Shown: one piece after another, positions 37,271 to 45,582 of the stretch
How positions within the stretch are numbered: position 1 is the first letter of the stretch
Layout of the letters: each line of letters begins with the position of its first letter
NCBI RefSeq assembly: GCF_900110255.1
Contig: NZ_FODD01000028.1
Coordinates: 1-64,000, forward strand
Source of the DNA: Actinacidiphila rubida
Lineage (GTDB): Bacteria; Actinomycetota; Actinomycetes; Streptomycetales; Streptomycetaceae
Length of the DNA: 64,000 nt
Direction of reading: 5' to 3'
Translations under genes and position numbers: made by a program
The notes under the pieces: model-generated
What the model was told of the DNA's origin: nothing
The model's database searches: none
Seen by the model: only the letters and a program-made list of their open reading frames with translations

Positions 37271-38227
37271 GTGATCGATGCACGGCGGCTGCGCACCCTG
37301 CAGGCCGTCGCCGACCACGGGACGGTCACGGCGGCAGCCGCCGCGCTGTACCTGACGCCGTCGGCGGTCTCCCAGCAGATCGCCGCACTGGAGCAGGAGA
37401 CCGGCCACAAGGTCCTGGAGCGCGACACGCGGGGTGTGCGGCTCACGCCCGTCGGCGAGATCCTGCTCAGCCACGCGAGCGCGGTCCTCGCCGAACTCTC
37501 CCGCGCCGAGGCGGAGATCGCCGCGTACACCTCCGGCGAGGCCGGTGACGTGACGGTCGCCTCGTTCGCCACCGGCATCTCCGTCGTCCTCGCCCCGGCC
37601 ATCGCGGCCCTGCGCACGGCGTCCCCCGGCATCCGCGTCAGGGTGCGGGACGCCGAGGGCGACGAGAGCCTGCCGATGGTGCTGCAGGGGCAGGCCGACA
37701 TCGCGGTCGCCGTCGAGTACCGCGGCGCCCCGCGCCCCGACGACCGCCGGCTGCTGCGCGTCCCGCTGTACGCCGAGCCGTTCGACGCGGTGCTGCCGCG
37801 CAACCACCCGCTCGCCGAGGCCGAGACGGTGCCGGTCGCCGCTCTCGCCGAGGACCCCTGGGTCGGCCCCTACGCGGGCAACCCCTGCCACGACGTGATG
37901 GTCCTGGCCTGCGAGTACGCCGGGTTCGAGCCGCGCCTGGAGCACTTCTCCGACGACTTCCGCGCGGTGGTGACGCTGGCCGCCGCGGGCGCGGGCGTGG
38001 CCCTGGTGCCGCGCTCGGCGCTGCGCGACATGGATCTGTCGCAGGCGGCGGTGCGCCCCGTCGACGGCGTGGTGGCCACCCGCCGGGTCTTCGCGGCCGT
38101 GCGCCGCGGCTCCGAGGGGCACCCGCTGCTGCAGCCGGTCCTCGAGGCCCTCCGCAGCGCCTCGGGCGCCATCCCGCCGGCCGGTCCGCCCCCGGCCCTG
38201 CCGGCCGCCCTCGGTCCCGTGAGCTAG
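37271..38227 (+). CDS. LysR family transcriptional regulator of the tdh-kbl operon
   Basis: A 318-residue LysR-type protein. The N-terminal winged helix-turn-helix (RRLRTLQAVADHGTVTAAAAALYLTPSAVSQQIAALE) is followed by a periplasmic-binding-like effector domain (about residues 90-300). GTG 37271 is 4 bp after kbl. The genomic link suggests it controls threonine degradation or glycine supply in response to a small ligand; this is inference from position. The Pro/Ala-rich tail (about 300-318) is low complexity. Confidence 0.9.
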   Translation: MIDARRLRTLQAVADHGTVTAAAAALYLTPSAVSQQIAALEQETGHKVLERDTRGVRLTPVGEILLSHASAVLAELSRAEAEIAAYTSGEAGDVTVASFATGISVVLAPAIAALRTASPGIRVRVRDAEGDESLPMVLQGQADIAVAVEYRGAPRPDDRRLLRVPLYAEPFDAVLPRNHPLAEAETVPVAALAEDPWVGPYAGNPCHDVMVLACEYAGFEPRLEHFSDDFRAVVTLAAAGAGVALVPRSALRDMDLSQAAVRPVDGVVATRRVFAAVRRGSEGHPLLQPVLEALRSASGAIPPAGPPPALPAALGPVS

Positions 38228-38300
38228 CCCGAACCCGTCCGGCACCGGCCCGCAGCGAGCCCGGAACCGTCCCGGCCCGGCCGCTGCCCGGAACGAAGAA

Positions 38301-38330
38301 TCCCGCCCCCGGTCGCAGCCGGTGGCGGGA
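38301..38330 (-). terminator. Terminator hairpin downstream of tRNA-Glu
   Basis: Stem TCCCGCCCCCGG / CCGGTGGCGGGA (interrupted) with loop TCGCAG, at the 3' side of the minus-strand tRNA-Glu and between it and the end of the LysR gene, so it may serve both. Confidence 0.6.
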
Positions 38331-38338
38331 GTGATCTG

Positions 38339-38414
38339 TGGTGCCCCCAACGGGATTCGAACCCGTGCTACCGCCTTGAAAGGGCGGCGTCCTGGGCCAC
38401 TAGACGATGAGGGC
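38339..38414 (-). tRNA. tRNA-Glu(TTC)
   Basis: Cloverleaf on the minus strand: acceptor GCCCTCA/TGGGGGC, discriminator A, encoded CCA, anticodon loop CTTTCAA giving TTC (Glu) and T-loop TTCGAAT. Confidence 0.97.
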
Positions 38415-38542
38415 TGAATGGCCGGCCGTGGTGGGCCTTTCGGCGCACTTCGGGGACGGGGGAAGCATATGGGACGGCCCGCTCGTTCGGCAAAACCATT
38501 CAGGGCTCGGCTCCCGAGGGTGGCGCACGACACAATGGGCGT

Positions 38543-38893
38543 GTGCTGGAGATGAGCCGCGAGGACTTCGAGGAACTGGTCGGCGAGGCGCTGGACCGGA
38601 TCCCCACCGAGCTGACCCGGTTGATGGACAACGTGGCGGTCTTCGTGGAGGACGAGCCGGATCCCTCGGACCCGGATCTGCTCGGCCTGTACGAGGGGAC
38701 CCCGCTGACCGAGCGCGGGGAGTGGTACGCGGGCGTGCTGCCCGACCGCATCACCATCTACCGCGGGCCGACGCTGCGGATGTGCCACACGCGCGAGGAG
38801 GCGGTCGAGGAGACCGAGATCACCGTCGTCCATGAGGTGGCCCACCACTTCGGCATCGACGACGAGCGGCTGCACGCGCTCGGCTACGGCTGA
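38543..38893 (+). CDS. Minimal zincin-like metallopeptidase family protein
   Basis: A 116-residue protein of the small zincin (DUF1025-like) family. The C-terminal helix carries HEVAHHFGID, which has the HExxH zinc motif plus the downstream His/Asp of the family. The rest is MSREDFEELVGEALDRIP and an ITIYRGPTLRMC strand region. The start may be GTG 38543 or the ATG 9 bases later. A CACAAT hexamer ends 6 bases before the GTG, so a leaderless mRNA is possible. The fold suggests peptidase activity, but no substrate is known. It lies upstream of the DEAD-box helicase region as in related genomes. Confidence 0.88.
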   Translation: MLEMSREDFEELVGEALDRIPTELTRLMDNVAVFVEDEPDPSDPDLLGLYEGTPLTERGEWYAGVLPDRITIYRGPTLRMCHTREEAVEETEITVVHEVAHHFGIDDERLHALGYG

Positions 38894-39163
38894 GCCGCGC
38901 CCGGCGCGGGGTGGGGCGCGTCGCGCGTGGCGCGGTCCCTCCCGGCTCGGGGTGGGGCGCGTCGCGCGCCGGGCGGGCTCGGGGGCGCGGTGCCTCGTGG
39001 GTCACACCCGTCACGGGCACTGGGCCAGTCGGCCGAACCCGCCGCCCCCTGGTGGTGCCGGGCGTGTCCTGGCGCGGGTGGCGGCGTTGGACACCGCGAG
39101 CCCGCCCGGCGGGGCTGCGCCCGCGCGCCCGCCGGCCCCGTACCGAGCCCGAGGTCCGCGCGC

Positions 39164-39688
39164 ATGCCCTCTCCCGCCCCCGCCGGAACCCCGCATGCCC
39201 GTGCCCGTGCCCGTGCGGCGGGAGTCCGGTCGGCCGCGCTCGTCGCGCTGCTGGCGGCGAGCGTCGCGGCCTGCGTGAGCACCGGCGGCACGGACCCGAA
39301 GGCGCCCGGCCGGACCTCCGCGCCCGGCGGCGGCCATGTCGCCGGCGGCCCGCGCGGCGGGCACGGCTCCCCGTGGCGGGGGCGCGGGAACGGCGCGGAC
39401 GGCATGTCGCCGTCGCCGACCGTCTCGGGTACGGCCACCGCGTCGGCGTCCGCGTCCACCTCGCCGTCCTCGCCGTCCTCGCCGGGCGCGCCCCGCACCC
39501 GCGTCCTGCCGCCCGCCGGCGGCACCTCGACGTCGCCGCAGCCCACCGTCCAGCCCTCGCCGACCGGCGACGGTCCGACCGGTCCGACCAGCCCGCCCGC
39601 CTCCACCACGAGCTCCGGCCCGACCGACCCGTCACCGAGCGACTCCACCGCCGGCGCCGGCGGTACGGCCGGTTCCAGCACCCCCTGA
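39164..39688 (+). CDS. Low-complexity putative lipoprotein
   Basis: A 174-residue protein with a basic N-terminus (MPSPAPAGTPHARARARAAG), a short hydrophobic stretch and lipobox SVAAC, then an extremely Ser/Thr/Pro/Gly-rich tail to the end. No folded domain is visible. It may be a cell-wall-spanning or mucin-like secreted protein. GC-rich low complexity also makes overprediction possible, although the signal sequence and lipobox argue for a real gene. Confidence 0.5.
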   Translation: MPSPAPAGTPHARARARAAGVRSAALVALLAASVAACVSTGGTDPKAPGRTSAPGGGHVAGGPRGGHGSPWRGRGNGADGMSPSPTVSGTATASASASTSPSSPSSPGAPRTRVLPPAGGTSTSPQPTVQPSPTGDGPTGPTSPPASTTSSGPTDPSPSDSTAGAGGTAGSSTP

Positions 39689-39728
39689 GCGGGAGACCGG
39701 CCAGGTCAGAGCCGGGTTCCGGAGGGGA

Positions 39729-39758
39729 TTGGCACTTCGGGCCTTTGATGCGTATGCT
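39729..39758 (+). promoter_or_regulatory. Likely promoter of the DEAD-box helicase gene
   Basis: TTGGCA at 39729-39734 and TATGCT at 39753-39758 with an 18-base spacer. It would give a leader of about 155 bases before the ATG at 39920, the kind of long leader often seen with cold-inducible helicase genes. Confidence 0.55.
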
Positions 39759-39919
39759 GGTAGATCGTTTGACCCCCATTCCCGATGCCTGGCGCCTGAT
39801 TCCGAAGCGCGCCGCGTGGCGCGTTCCTAATCTCCTGTGGCTGACCGCATCGAGGCGGTTGTAAGCAACCCTTGTGGAGCTGGCGCGTGCCGTAAGTCTC
39901 CGAGAGGTTTTGCTTCAGC

Positions 39920-42139
39920 ATGTCCATTGACAGTGCCGACCGTTCCGTCCTGCCCGAGAACACCCAGGACGCCACGTACACCGAGTTCACCGAGCACGAC
40001 GCGTTCTCCGACGCCACCCCCGGCGCGGACGCCACCGAGAACACCGCGGCGAACGCCGAAGCCGAGTCCGCCGAAGCCGTGTCCGCCGACGCCGACGACA
40101 CCGACGACGCCCCCGGCATCACCTTCGCCGACCTGGGCCTGCCCGAGTCGATCGTCCGCAAGCTGACCGCGAACGGCGTGGTGACGCCCTTCCCGATCCA
40201 GGCCGCGACCATCCCGGACGCCATGGCCGGCCGGGACATCCTGGGCCGCGGCCGCACCGGCTCCGGCAAGACCCTGTCCTTCGGCCTGCCGCTGCTGACG
40301 TCGCTGGCCGGCGGCCGCACCGAGCGCAAGCGCCCCCGCGGCGTCATCCTCACGCCGACCCGCGAGCTGGCCATGCAGGTGGCCGACGCCCTGCAGCCCT
40401 ACGGCGACGTCCTCGGCCTGAAGATGAAGGTCGTCTGCGGCGGCACCTCCATGCAGAACCAGATCTACGCGCTGGAGCGGGGCGTCGACATCCTCGTCGC
40501 CACCCCCGGCCGGCTGCGCGACCTGATCAACCGCGGCGCGGCCGCCCTGGACCAGGTGGAGATCGCGGTCCTCGACGAGGCCGACCAGATGGCCGACATG
40601 GGCTTCCTGCCCGAGGTCACCGAGATCCTCGACCTCATCCCGGCCGGCGGCCAGCGCCTGCTGTTCTCCGCCACGCTGGAGAACGAGATCGACACGCTGG
40701 TCAAGCGGTACCTGGTCTCGCCGGTGACGCACGAGGTGGACGCCGCCCAGGGCGCCGTCACCACGATGACCCACCACGTCCTGGTCGTGAAGCCCAAGGA
40801 CAAGGCGCCGGTCACCGCGGCCATCGCCGCCCGCAAGGGCCGCACGATCATCTTCGTCCGCACCCAGATGGGTGCCGACCGCGTCGCCGAGCAGCTCATC
40901 GAGTCCGGTGTGCGCGCCGACGCGCTGCACGGCGGCATGACGCAGGGCGCGCGGACCCGCACCCTGGAGGACTTCAAGGGCGGCTACGTCAACGTGCTGG
41001 TCGCCACGGACGTCGCGGCCCGCGGCATCCACGTCGACGGCATCGACCTGGTGCTCAACGTGGACCCGGCCGGCGACCACAAGGACTACCTGCACCGCTC
41101 CGGCCGCACCGCGCGCGCCGGCCAGTCCGGCACGGTCGTCTCGCTGGCGCTCCCGCACCAGCGCAAGCAGATCTTCCGGCTGATGGAGGACGCGGGCGTG
41201 GACGCCTCGCGTCACGTCATCGGCGGTGCCGGCGCGTTCGACGAGGACGTCGCCCAGATCACCGGCGCCCGCTCGCTGACCGACGTACAGGCCGACGCGG
41301 TGCAGAACGCCGCGGCGCAGGCCGAGCGCGAGGTCGCCGAGGTGACCAAGCAGCTGGAGCGCCTGCAGCGGCGCGCCACCGAGCTGCGCGAGGAGGCCGA
41401 CCGGCTGACCGCCCGCTCGGCCCGCGAGCGCGGCGAGGACCCGGACGAGGCGATCGCGGCGAAGGCCGCGGAGGCGGCCGCCGCGGCGCAGGCCGCAGCC
41501 GCCCCGGAGATCCCCGAGCAGCGTGACGAGCGGTCGGCCGGCGGCTACCAGCGCCGCGACGACCGCAGGGACGACCGGCGCGAGGACCGGCGCGACGATC
41601 GGGGCAACTTCGACCGCCGCCGCGACGAGCGCCCGTCGTACCACCGTGAGAACCGCGACCACCGGGACCGTGACGACCGCCGTCCGTTCAACCGCGACGA
41701 CCGCCGCGACACCCGCCCGTCGTACGGCAACCGCGACGACCGTCGTGACGCGCGTCCCGCGTACGGCAACCGCGACGATCGCCGTGACGCGCGTCCCGCG
41801 TACGGCAACCGCGACGACCGTCGTGACGCCCGTCCGTCCTACAACAACCGTGACGATCGCCGTGACGCGCGTCCCGCGTACGGCAACCGTGACGACCGTC
41901 GTGACGCCCGTCCGTCCTACAACAACCGTGACGACCGTCGTGACGCGCGTCCCGCGTACGGCAACCGTGACGACCGTCGTGACGCGCGTCCCGCGTACGG
42001 CAACCGTGACGACCGTCGTGACGCACGTCCCGCGTACGGCAACCGTGACGACCGTCGCCCGTCCTACGGCGGCGACCGCGACCGCGAGCGTCCCACCACC
42101 TTCGGTGACCGCAAGCCGCGCTGGAAGCGCAACGGCTGA
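39920..42139 (+). CDS. DEAD-box ATP-dependent RNA helicase with Arg/Asp repeat tail
   Basis: A 739-residue protein. An acidic N-terminus (1-70) precedes the helicase core: Q motif with FPIQAATIP, GRTGSGKT, PTRELA, VLDEADQM, SAT in LLFSATLEN and HRSGRTARAG. A coiled, Ala-rich segment covers about 455-530. The C-terminal 190 residues are Arg/Asp-rich and contain about ten 13-residue repeats (NRDDRRDARPAYG type), an unstructured RNA-binding tail. It probably remodels RNA structure and ribosome assembly, especially in the cold. A strong terminator follows. Confidence 0.96.
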   Translation: MSIDSADRSVLPENTQDATYTEFTEHDAFSDATPGADATENTAANAEAESAEAVSADADDTDDAPGITFADLGLPESIVRKLTANGVVTPFPIQAATIPDAMAGRDILGRGRTGSGKTLSFGLPLLTSLAGGRTERKRPRGVILTPTRELAMQVADALQPYGDVLGLKMKVVCGGTSMQNQIYALERGVDILVATPGRLRDLINRGAAALDQVEIAVLDEADQMADMGFLPEVTEILDLIPAGGQRLLFSATLENEIDTLVKRYLVSPVTHEVDAAQGAVTTMTHHVLVVKPKDKAPVTAAIAARKGRTIIFVRTQMGADRVAEQLIESGVRADALHGGMTQGARTRTLEDFKGGYVNVLVATDVAARGIHVDGIDLVLNVDPAGDHKDYLHRSGRTARAGQSGTVVSLALPHQRKQIFRLMEDAGVDASRHVIGGAGAFDEDVAQITGARSLTDVQADAVQNAAAQAEREVAEVTKQLERLQRRATELREEADRLTARSARERGEDPDEAIAAKAAEAAAAAQAAAAPEIPEQRDERSAGGYQRRDDRRDDRREDRRDDRGNFDRRRDERPSYHRENRDHRDRDDRRPFNRDDRRDTRPSYGNRDDRRDARPAYGNRDDRRDARPAYGNRDDRRDARPSYNNRDDRRDARPAYGNRDDRRDARPSYNNRDDRRDARPAYGNRDDRRDARPAYGNRDDRRDARPAYGNRDDRRPSYGGDRDRERPTTFGDRKPRWKRNG
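41690..42070 (+). repeat. 39-bp tandem repeat array inside the helicase tail
   Basis: About ten in-frame 39-bp units begin at 41690, 41729, 41768 and so on. They alternate between endings RPAYG and RPSYN. Each unit encodes 13 residues, so changes in copy number keep the frame. Confidence 0.9.
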
Positions 42140-42156
42140 GTCCTAGCCGACCAGCA

Positions 42157-42204
42157 ACGGGCCCGCCCGGCCCGGGAGTTCACCTCCCGGCCGGGCGGGC
42201 CCGT
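42157..42204 (+). terminator. Terminator hairpin after the DEAD-box helicase
   Basis: 21-22-bp inverted repeat (ACGGGCCCGCCCGGCC... with its complement) around TTCACC, 18 bases after the stop codon. The very long GC stem has one bulge and no clear T-run. Confidence 0.8.
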
Positions 42205-42490
42205 GCTGTTTGCCGGACGTCGTCGCGGCGGACGGCCGCAGTCCACCTGCCGTTGGCATTCCGTGGCCGGTGCGACGCCTGTTACAGTGCGCTGTCTTTG
42301 TCGGGGGGATGACCAGGGGCTGGGGGGCTTCCGTTCTTCCTGCGCGCCGGCGCGCCTTCGCGCGCCGCAGCCGCGCCCACTCGCTCGTCTCCGAGCCGCG
42401 GGCACCTCTCGACCGACGCGGCCCTGACGTACCCCGCCGGGCCGCAGCACCCCGCGCGCGAACGCGGGGACGTGCACGAGAGGGACCCCG
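42205..42490 (+). promoter_or_regulatory. Upstream region of the first FG-GAP protein gene
   Basis: About 290 bases without a convincing gene. It should hold the promoter of the FG-GAP array. TTACAGT near 42282-42288 resembles a -10 region but has no good -35 partner. The last 20 bases carry GAGAGGG, used as the ribosome binding site. Confidence 0.4.
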
Positions 42491-45400
42491 TTGATCCGCT
42501 TGACCCGTTCCACCCCCGCGCTCCGCCGCACCCTGGTCGCCGCGCTCGCCGTCGTCGCGGCAGCCGTGGGCCCGCTGCCGCAACTCGCGCACGCGAGCGG
42601 CGCGGTGGCTCCGGCCGAGGTGACGATCGCGCCGAGAGAGAAGCCCGGACCGCTCGGACACCCCGTCCTCGCGTCCGGCGCGAACGGCTACCTGCTGACG
42701 TCGGACACCGACACGGGCGGCAGGGACTACGCCTGGTACGCCATCGACGGCTCGCTCGTCCGGGACTTCGGCACGCTCGACGTGCTGCCCAGGGTCACCG
42801 TGCTCGGTGATGGCAGCACACTGCTGTGGGCGGTCAGCTGGGACGGGTTGCGCATCGAGACCTTCGACCCCGGCACGGGCGTCCAGACGGACTACACCCC
42901 TCCCGGTAACCTGCGTCCGCTGGGTCTCCTGCCGCTGTCGACCGGCTGGACCATGCTCGCCGTGAACGCGCCGCCCACCGGGTCGGGCACCCAGGACCCG
43001 ACGTTGCACCTGCTGGACCCGCAGGCCGACGGCGGTTTCACCGACCGCACGGTGACGGGCATGGACGACGCGCACCTCGCGACCCCGGCCAGCGGCTGGC
43101 GGGCGGTCCCGGGTGCAGCGGTCCTGCTGCTGACACGGGCCGACGGCAGCCGTGCGACCGGGCTGCTCGACACGGACAACGGTGAGCTCGTCACGTCCGG
43201 CCTGACGGCCTTGGCCGCCAGGACCCCGGTGATCAGCCGCGAGTTCTTCGGCTGGCAGAGCGGCAACACGGTCCAGCTGTGGCCGCTCGCCGATCCGCAG
43301 GCAGCGCCGCGTGTCCTGAGCCTGCCGGGGAGCACCACCGATCAGCAGTTCCTGGTCCTGACCGGCACGACCCTGCTCGACCAGGTGCACCCGTCCAGCG
43401 GCAGGGACACGGTCTACTCCCTCCCCCTGGACGGCGGTCCCGCGACCGTTCCGCTGGCCGGCGGCGGCGCGCTGCGTTCCAGCGGGGACGGCGGCGCGCT
43501 CGTCGACCTGCTCGACGGCCAGAGCCCGGTGGCCACGTACAAGGTGTCCCCGCAGGGCGGGGCGCCGGCGCTCCTGTACCAACTTCCGACCTACCAGCCC
43601 GAGAATGTCGGACTCTCGCTCGCTCGTGGCACGCTCTACCGCGCGGAGACGGGCTGGGGGACCCACGTCACGACCTTTGTCGACGGCGAGTCACTCGGTT
43701 CCGGCGCGGCACCCGTGGCGGGCGGGATGTCCGACGACACCAACGTGGCCGACGGGAACACGCCGCGGTGCGGGGCGTCACTACGCTGCATGCCCCTGGT
43801 GGACGGGGGGGCCACGCAGGCGCACTCGGCGGTGTTCGTGACCCGGTCGGTGAGCGGCGACAGAGTGCAGGACGGGACGCGCGGCCTCACGCTGCCCGGT
43901 TCGCACGACGGCCGGATCGTCTCCACGAGCGGCGACGTCGTGGTCTACGACAGCGGCTCCGACGGTCAGCAGTACGTCATCGATCTCGCGCAGGGCAAGG
44001 TGCTGACGACGCGCCCGATCACCGCCGCCGCGCTGTGGGGCGACACCCTGTGGACCGCGACCGGCACGCCCGGCGAGGTCACGGCCGCCGACGTGGCGAC
44101 CGGCACGGTCCGGAAGACCGTGGCCACCGGAGCGCCCTGCGCACCGGACGAGCTGCAGGCGCTGGGACGCTGGCTGTACTGGTCCTGCGGGACGGACGGT
44201 CCGGCGGGCGTCTGGGACGCGACGTCCGGGACGTCGATCTCCGTACCGTCGGGCCACGCCCTGCTGGGCGACGGGTACGTGCTGCGGCACGCGAGTGACC
44301 AGCTCGTCGTCACCGACGTGCACACCGGCACCGCGGCAGCCGACCGGGTCGCGGCGACGCTCCCGGCGGGCGCGTACCCCGACGACCGGAACATCACCTG
44401 GACGCTGGACAAGTTCGGTGACTTCCTCGCGTACACCGACCCGCAGGGCACCACGCACGTGCTGGCGTCGGGTGTTCCGCACTCGGCGATCGGCGTACTG
44501 AACAGCTCCGTTCCGGCGACGGCTGACGCCGCAGGCACCGGGTGGCAGCCCAGTTGGACGCTCTCCGCGGGCGCGTCCTGGCAGCTGGACGTCCGGAGGA
44601 AGGGCGCCAGCCAGGTGGTCTGGTCGGACCTGGGGACGACCAGCGACGTGGTCACCCCCACCTGGGACGGACGTAGTTCGCAGAGCCTGCCGCTCCCCAG
44701 CGGCGCCTACAGCTGGACGCTGACCCTCAAGGCCGCCGATGGCCAGGCGGGCACCACGACCGTGAACGGCACGGTGACGCTGGACAGCCCAGCCGTCCCC
44801 CGCGACTACGACAACGACGCGATCGGCGACCTGCTCGCCCTGAACTCCGCGGGCGGCATCGACGTCCGCCCGGGCAGCGGCACCGGCAACATCGGCGCCA
44901 CCACGCTCAAGTCGTCCGGATTCCCGGCAGGTTCGACGCTCGTGCCGATCGACGACCTCAACGGCGACCACGTCAACGACATGCTGGTCCGCGACGCGTC
45001 CGGCCACCTGACCCGTTACGACGGCGTGGCAGGCCAGGCGCCGTCCGCGTCCGAGCCCCACCACCTCATCGGCGCGGGCTGGAACATCTACAACCTGCTG
45101 ACGTCGCCCGGCGACATGAACGGCGACGGCTACCCGGACCTGGTGGCCCGCGACACCAAGGGCACCCTGTTCCTCTACGAGGGCACGGCCTCGGGCATCT
45201 TCGGCACACGGTCCAACATCGGCTACGGCTACCAGATCTACAACTCGATCGTCGGCGTGCACAACCTCACGACCAACCAGTGGTCCAGCGACGACGTGAT
45301 CGCCCGCGACACCTCGGGCGTGCTGTGGGAGTACCTCACCGACGGCTACGGCCACATGTCGATGCGCCACCGCGTCGGCGCGGGCTGGAACATCTACACC

Positions 45401-45562
45401 GCGATCGTCGGCGTCGGCGACATCACCGGTGACGGCCGCAGCGACCTCGTCGCGCGGGACGCGAACGGTGACCTGTGGCGTTACTCCAGCCTGAGCAGCG
45501 GCCTGTTCGCGCCGCGCGTGAAGATCGGCTGGGCCTGGCAGTCGTACAAGTCCCTGATCTGA
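42491..45562 (+). CDS. Secreted FG-GAP/VCBS repeat protein, paralogue 1
   Basis: A 1023-residue exported protein. A Sec signal peptide (RRTLVAALAVVAAAV, cleavage after AHA) starts from TTG 42491, or from TTG 42500. Residues about 60-690 look like a beta-propeller-like region with a conserved Cys pair in PDELQALGRWLYWSCG. Then comes a FlgD-like Ig fold (GAYSWTLTLKAADGQ), and residues about 770-1023 form FG-GAP-like repeats with calcium loops of the DxNxDGxxD type (DLNGDHVND, DMNGDGYPD, DITGDGRSD). No membrane anchor or LPXTG is present. It is the first of four tandem paralogues; function is unknown, and extracellular adhesion or carbohydrate binding is plausible. Confidence 0.85.
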   Translation: MIRLTRSTPALRRTLVAALAVVAAAVGPLPQLAHASGAVAPAEVTIAPREKPGPLGHPVLASGANGYLLTSDTDTGGRDYAWYAIDGSLVRDFGTLDVLPRVTVLGDGSTLLWAVSWDGLRIETFDPGTGVQTDYTPPGNLRPLGLLPLSTGWTMLAVNAPPTGSGTQDPTLHLLDPQADGGFTDRTVTGMDDAHLATPASGWRAVPGAAVLLLTRADGSRATGLLDTDNGELVTSGLTALAARTPVISREFFGWQSGNTVQLWPLADPQAAPRVLSLPGSTTDQQFLVLTGTTLLDQVHPSSGRDTVYSLPLDGGPATVPLAGGGALRSSGDGGALVDLLDGQSPVATYKVSPQGGAPALLYQLPTYQPENVGLSLARGTLYRAETGWGTHVTTFVDGESLGSGAAPVAGGMSDDTNVADGNTPRCGASLRCMPLVDGGATQAHSAVFVTRSVSGDRVQDGTRGLTLPGSHDGRIVSTSGDVVVYDSGSDGQQYVIDLAQGKVLTTRPITAAALWGDTLWTATGTPGEVTAADVATGTVRKTVATGAPCAPDELQALGRWLYWSCGTDGPAGVWDATSGTSISVPSGHALLGDGYVLRHASDQLVVTDVHTGTAAADRVAATLPAGAYPDDRNITWTLDKFGDFLAYTDPQGTTHVLASGVPHSAIGVLNSSVPATADAAGTGWQPSWTLSAGASWQLDVRRKGASQVVWSDLGTTSDVVTPTWDGRSSQSLPLPSGAYSWTLTLKAADGQAGTTTVNGTVTLDSPAVPRDYDNDAIGDLLALNSAGGIDVRPGSGTGNIGATTLKSSGFPAGSTLVPIDDLNGDHVNDMLVRDASGHLTRYDGVAGQAPSASEPHHLIGAGWNIYNLLTSPGDMNGDGYPDLVARDTKGTLFLYEGTASGIFGTRSNIGYGYQIYNSIVGVHNLTTNQWSSDDVIARDTSGVLWEYLTDGYGHMSMRHRVGAGWNIYTAIVGVGDITGDGRSDLVARDANGDLWRYSSLSSGLFAPRVKIGWAWQSYKSLI

Positions 45563-45582
45563 TCAGGGTATGGGGGGGACAC

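Noticed and set aside
41545..42146. Additional frames on both strands within the helicase repeat region
   Set aside because: They are frames through the 39-bp repeats; only the helicase frame continues a conserved domain.
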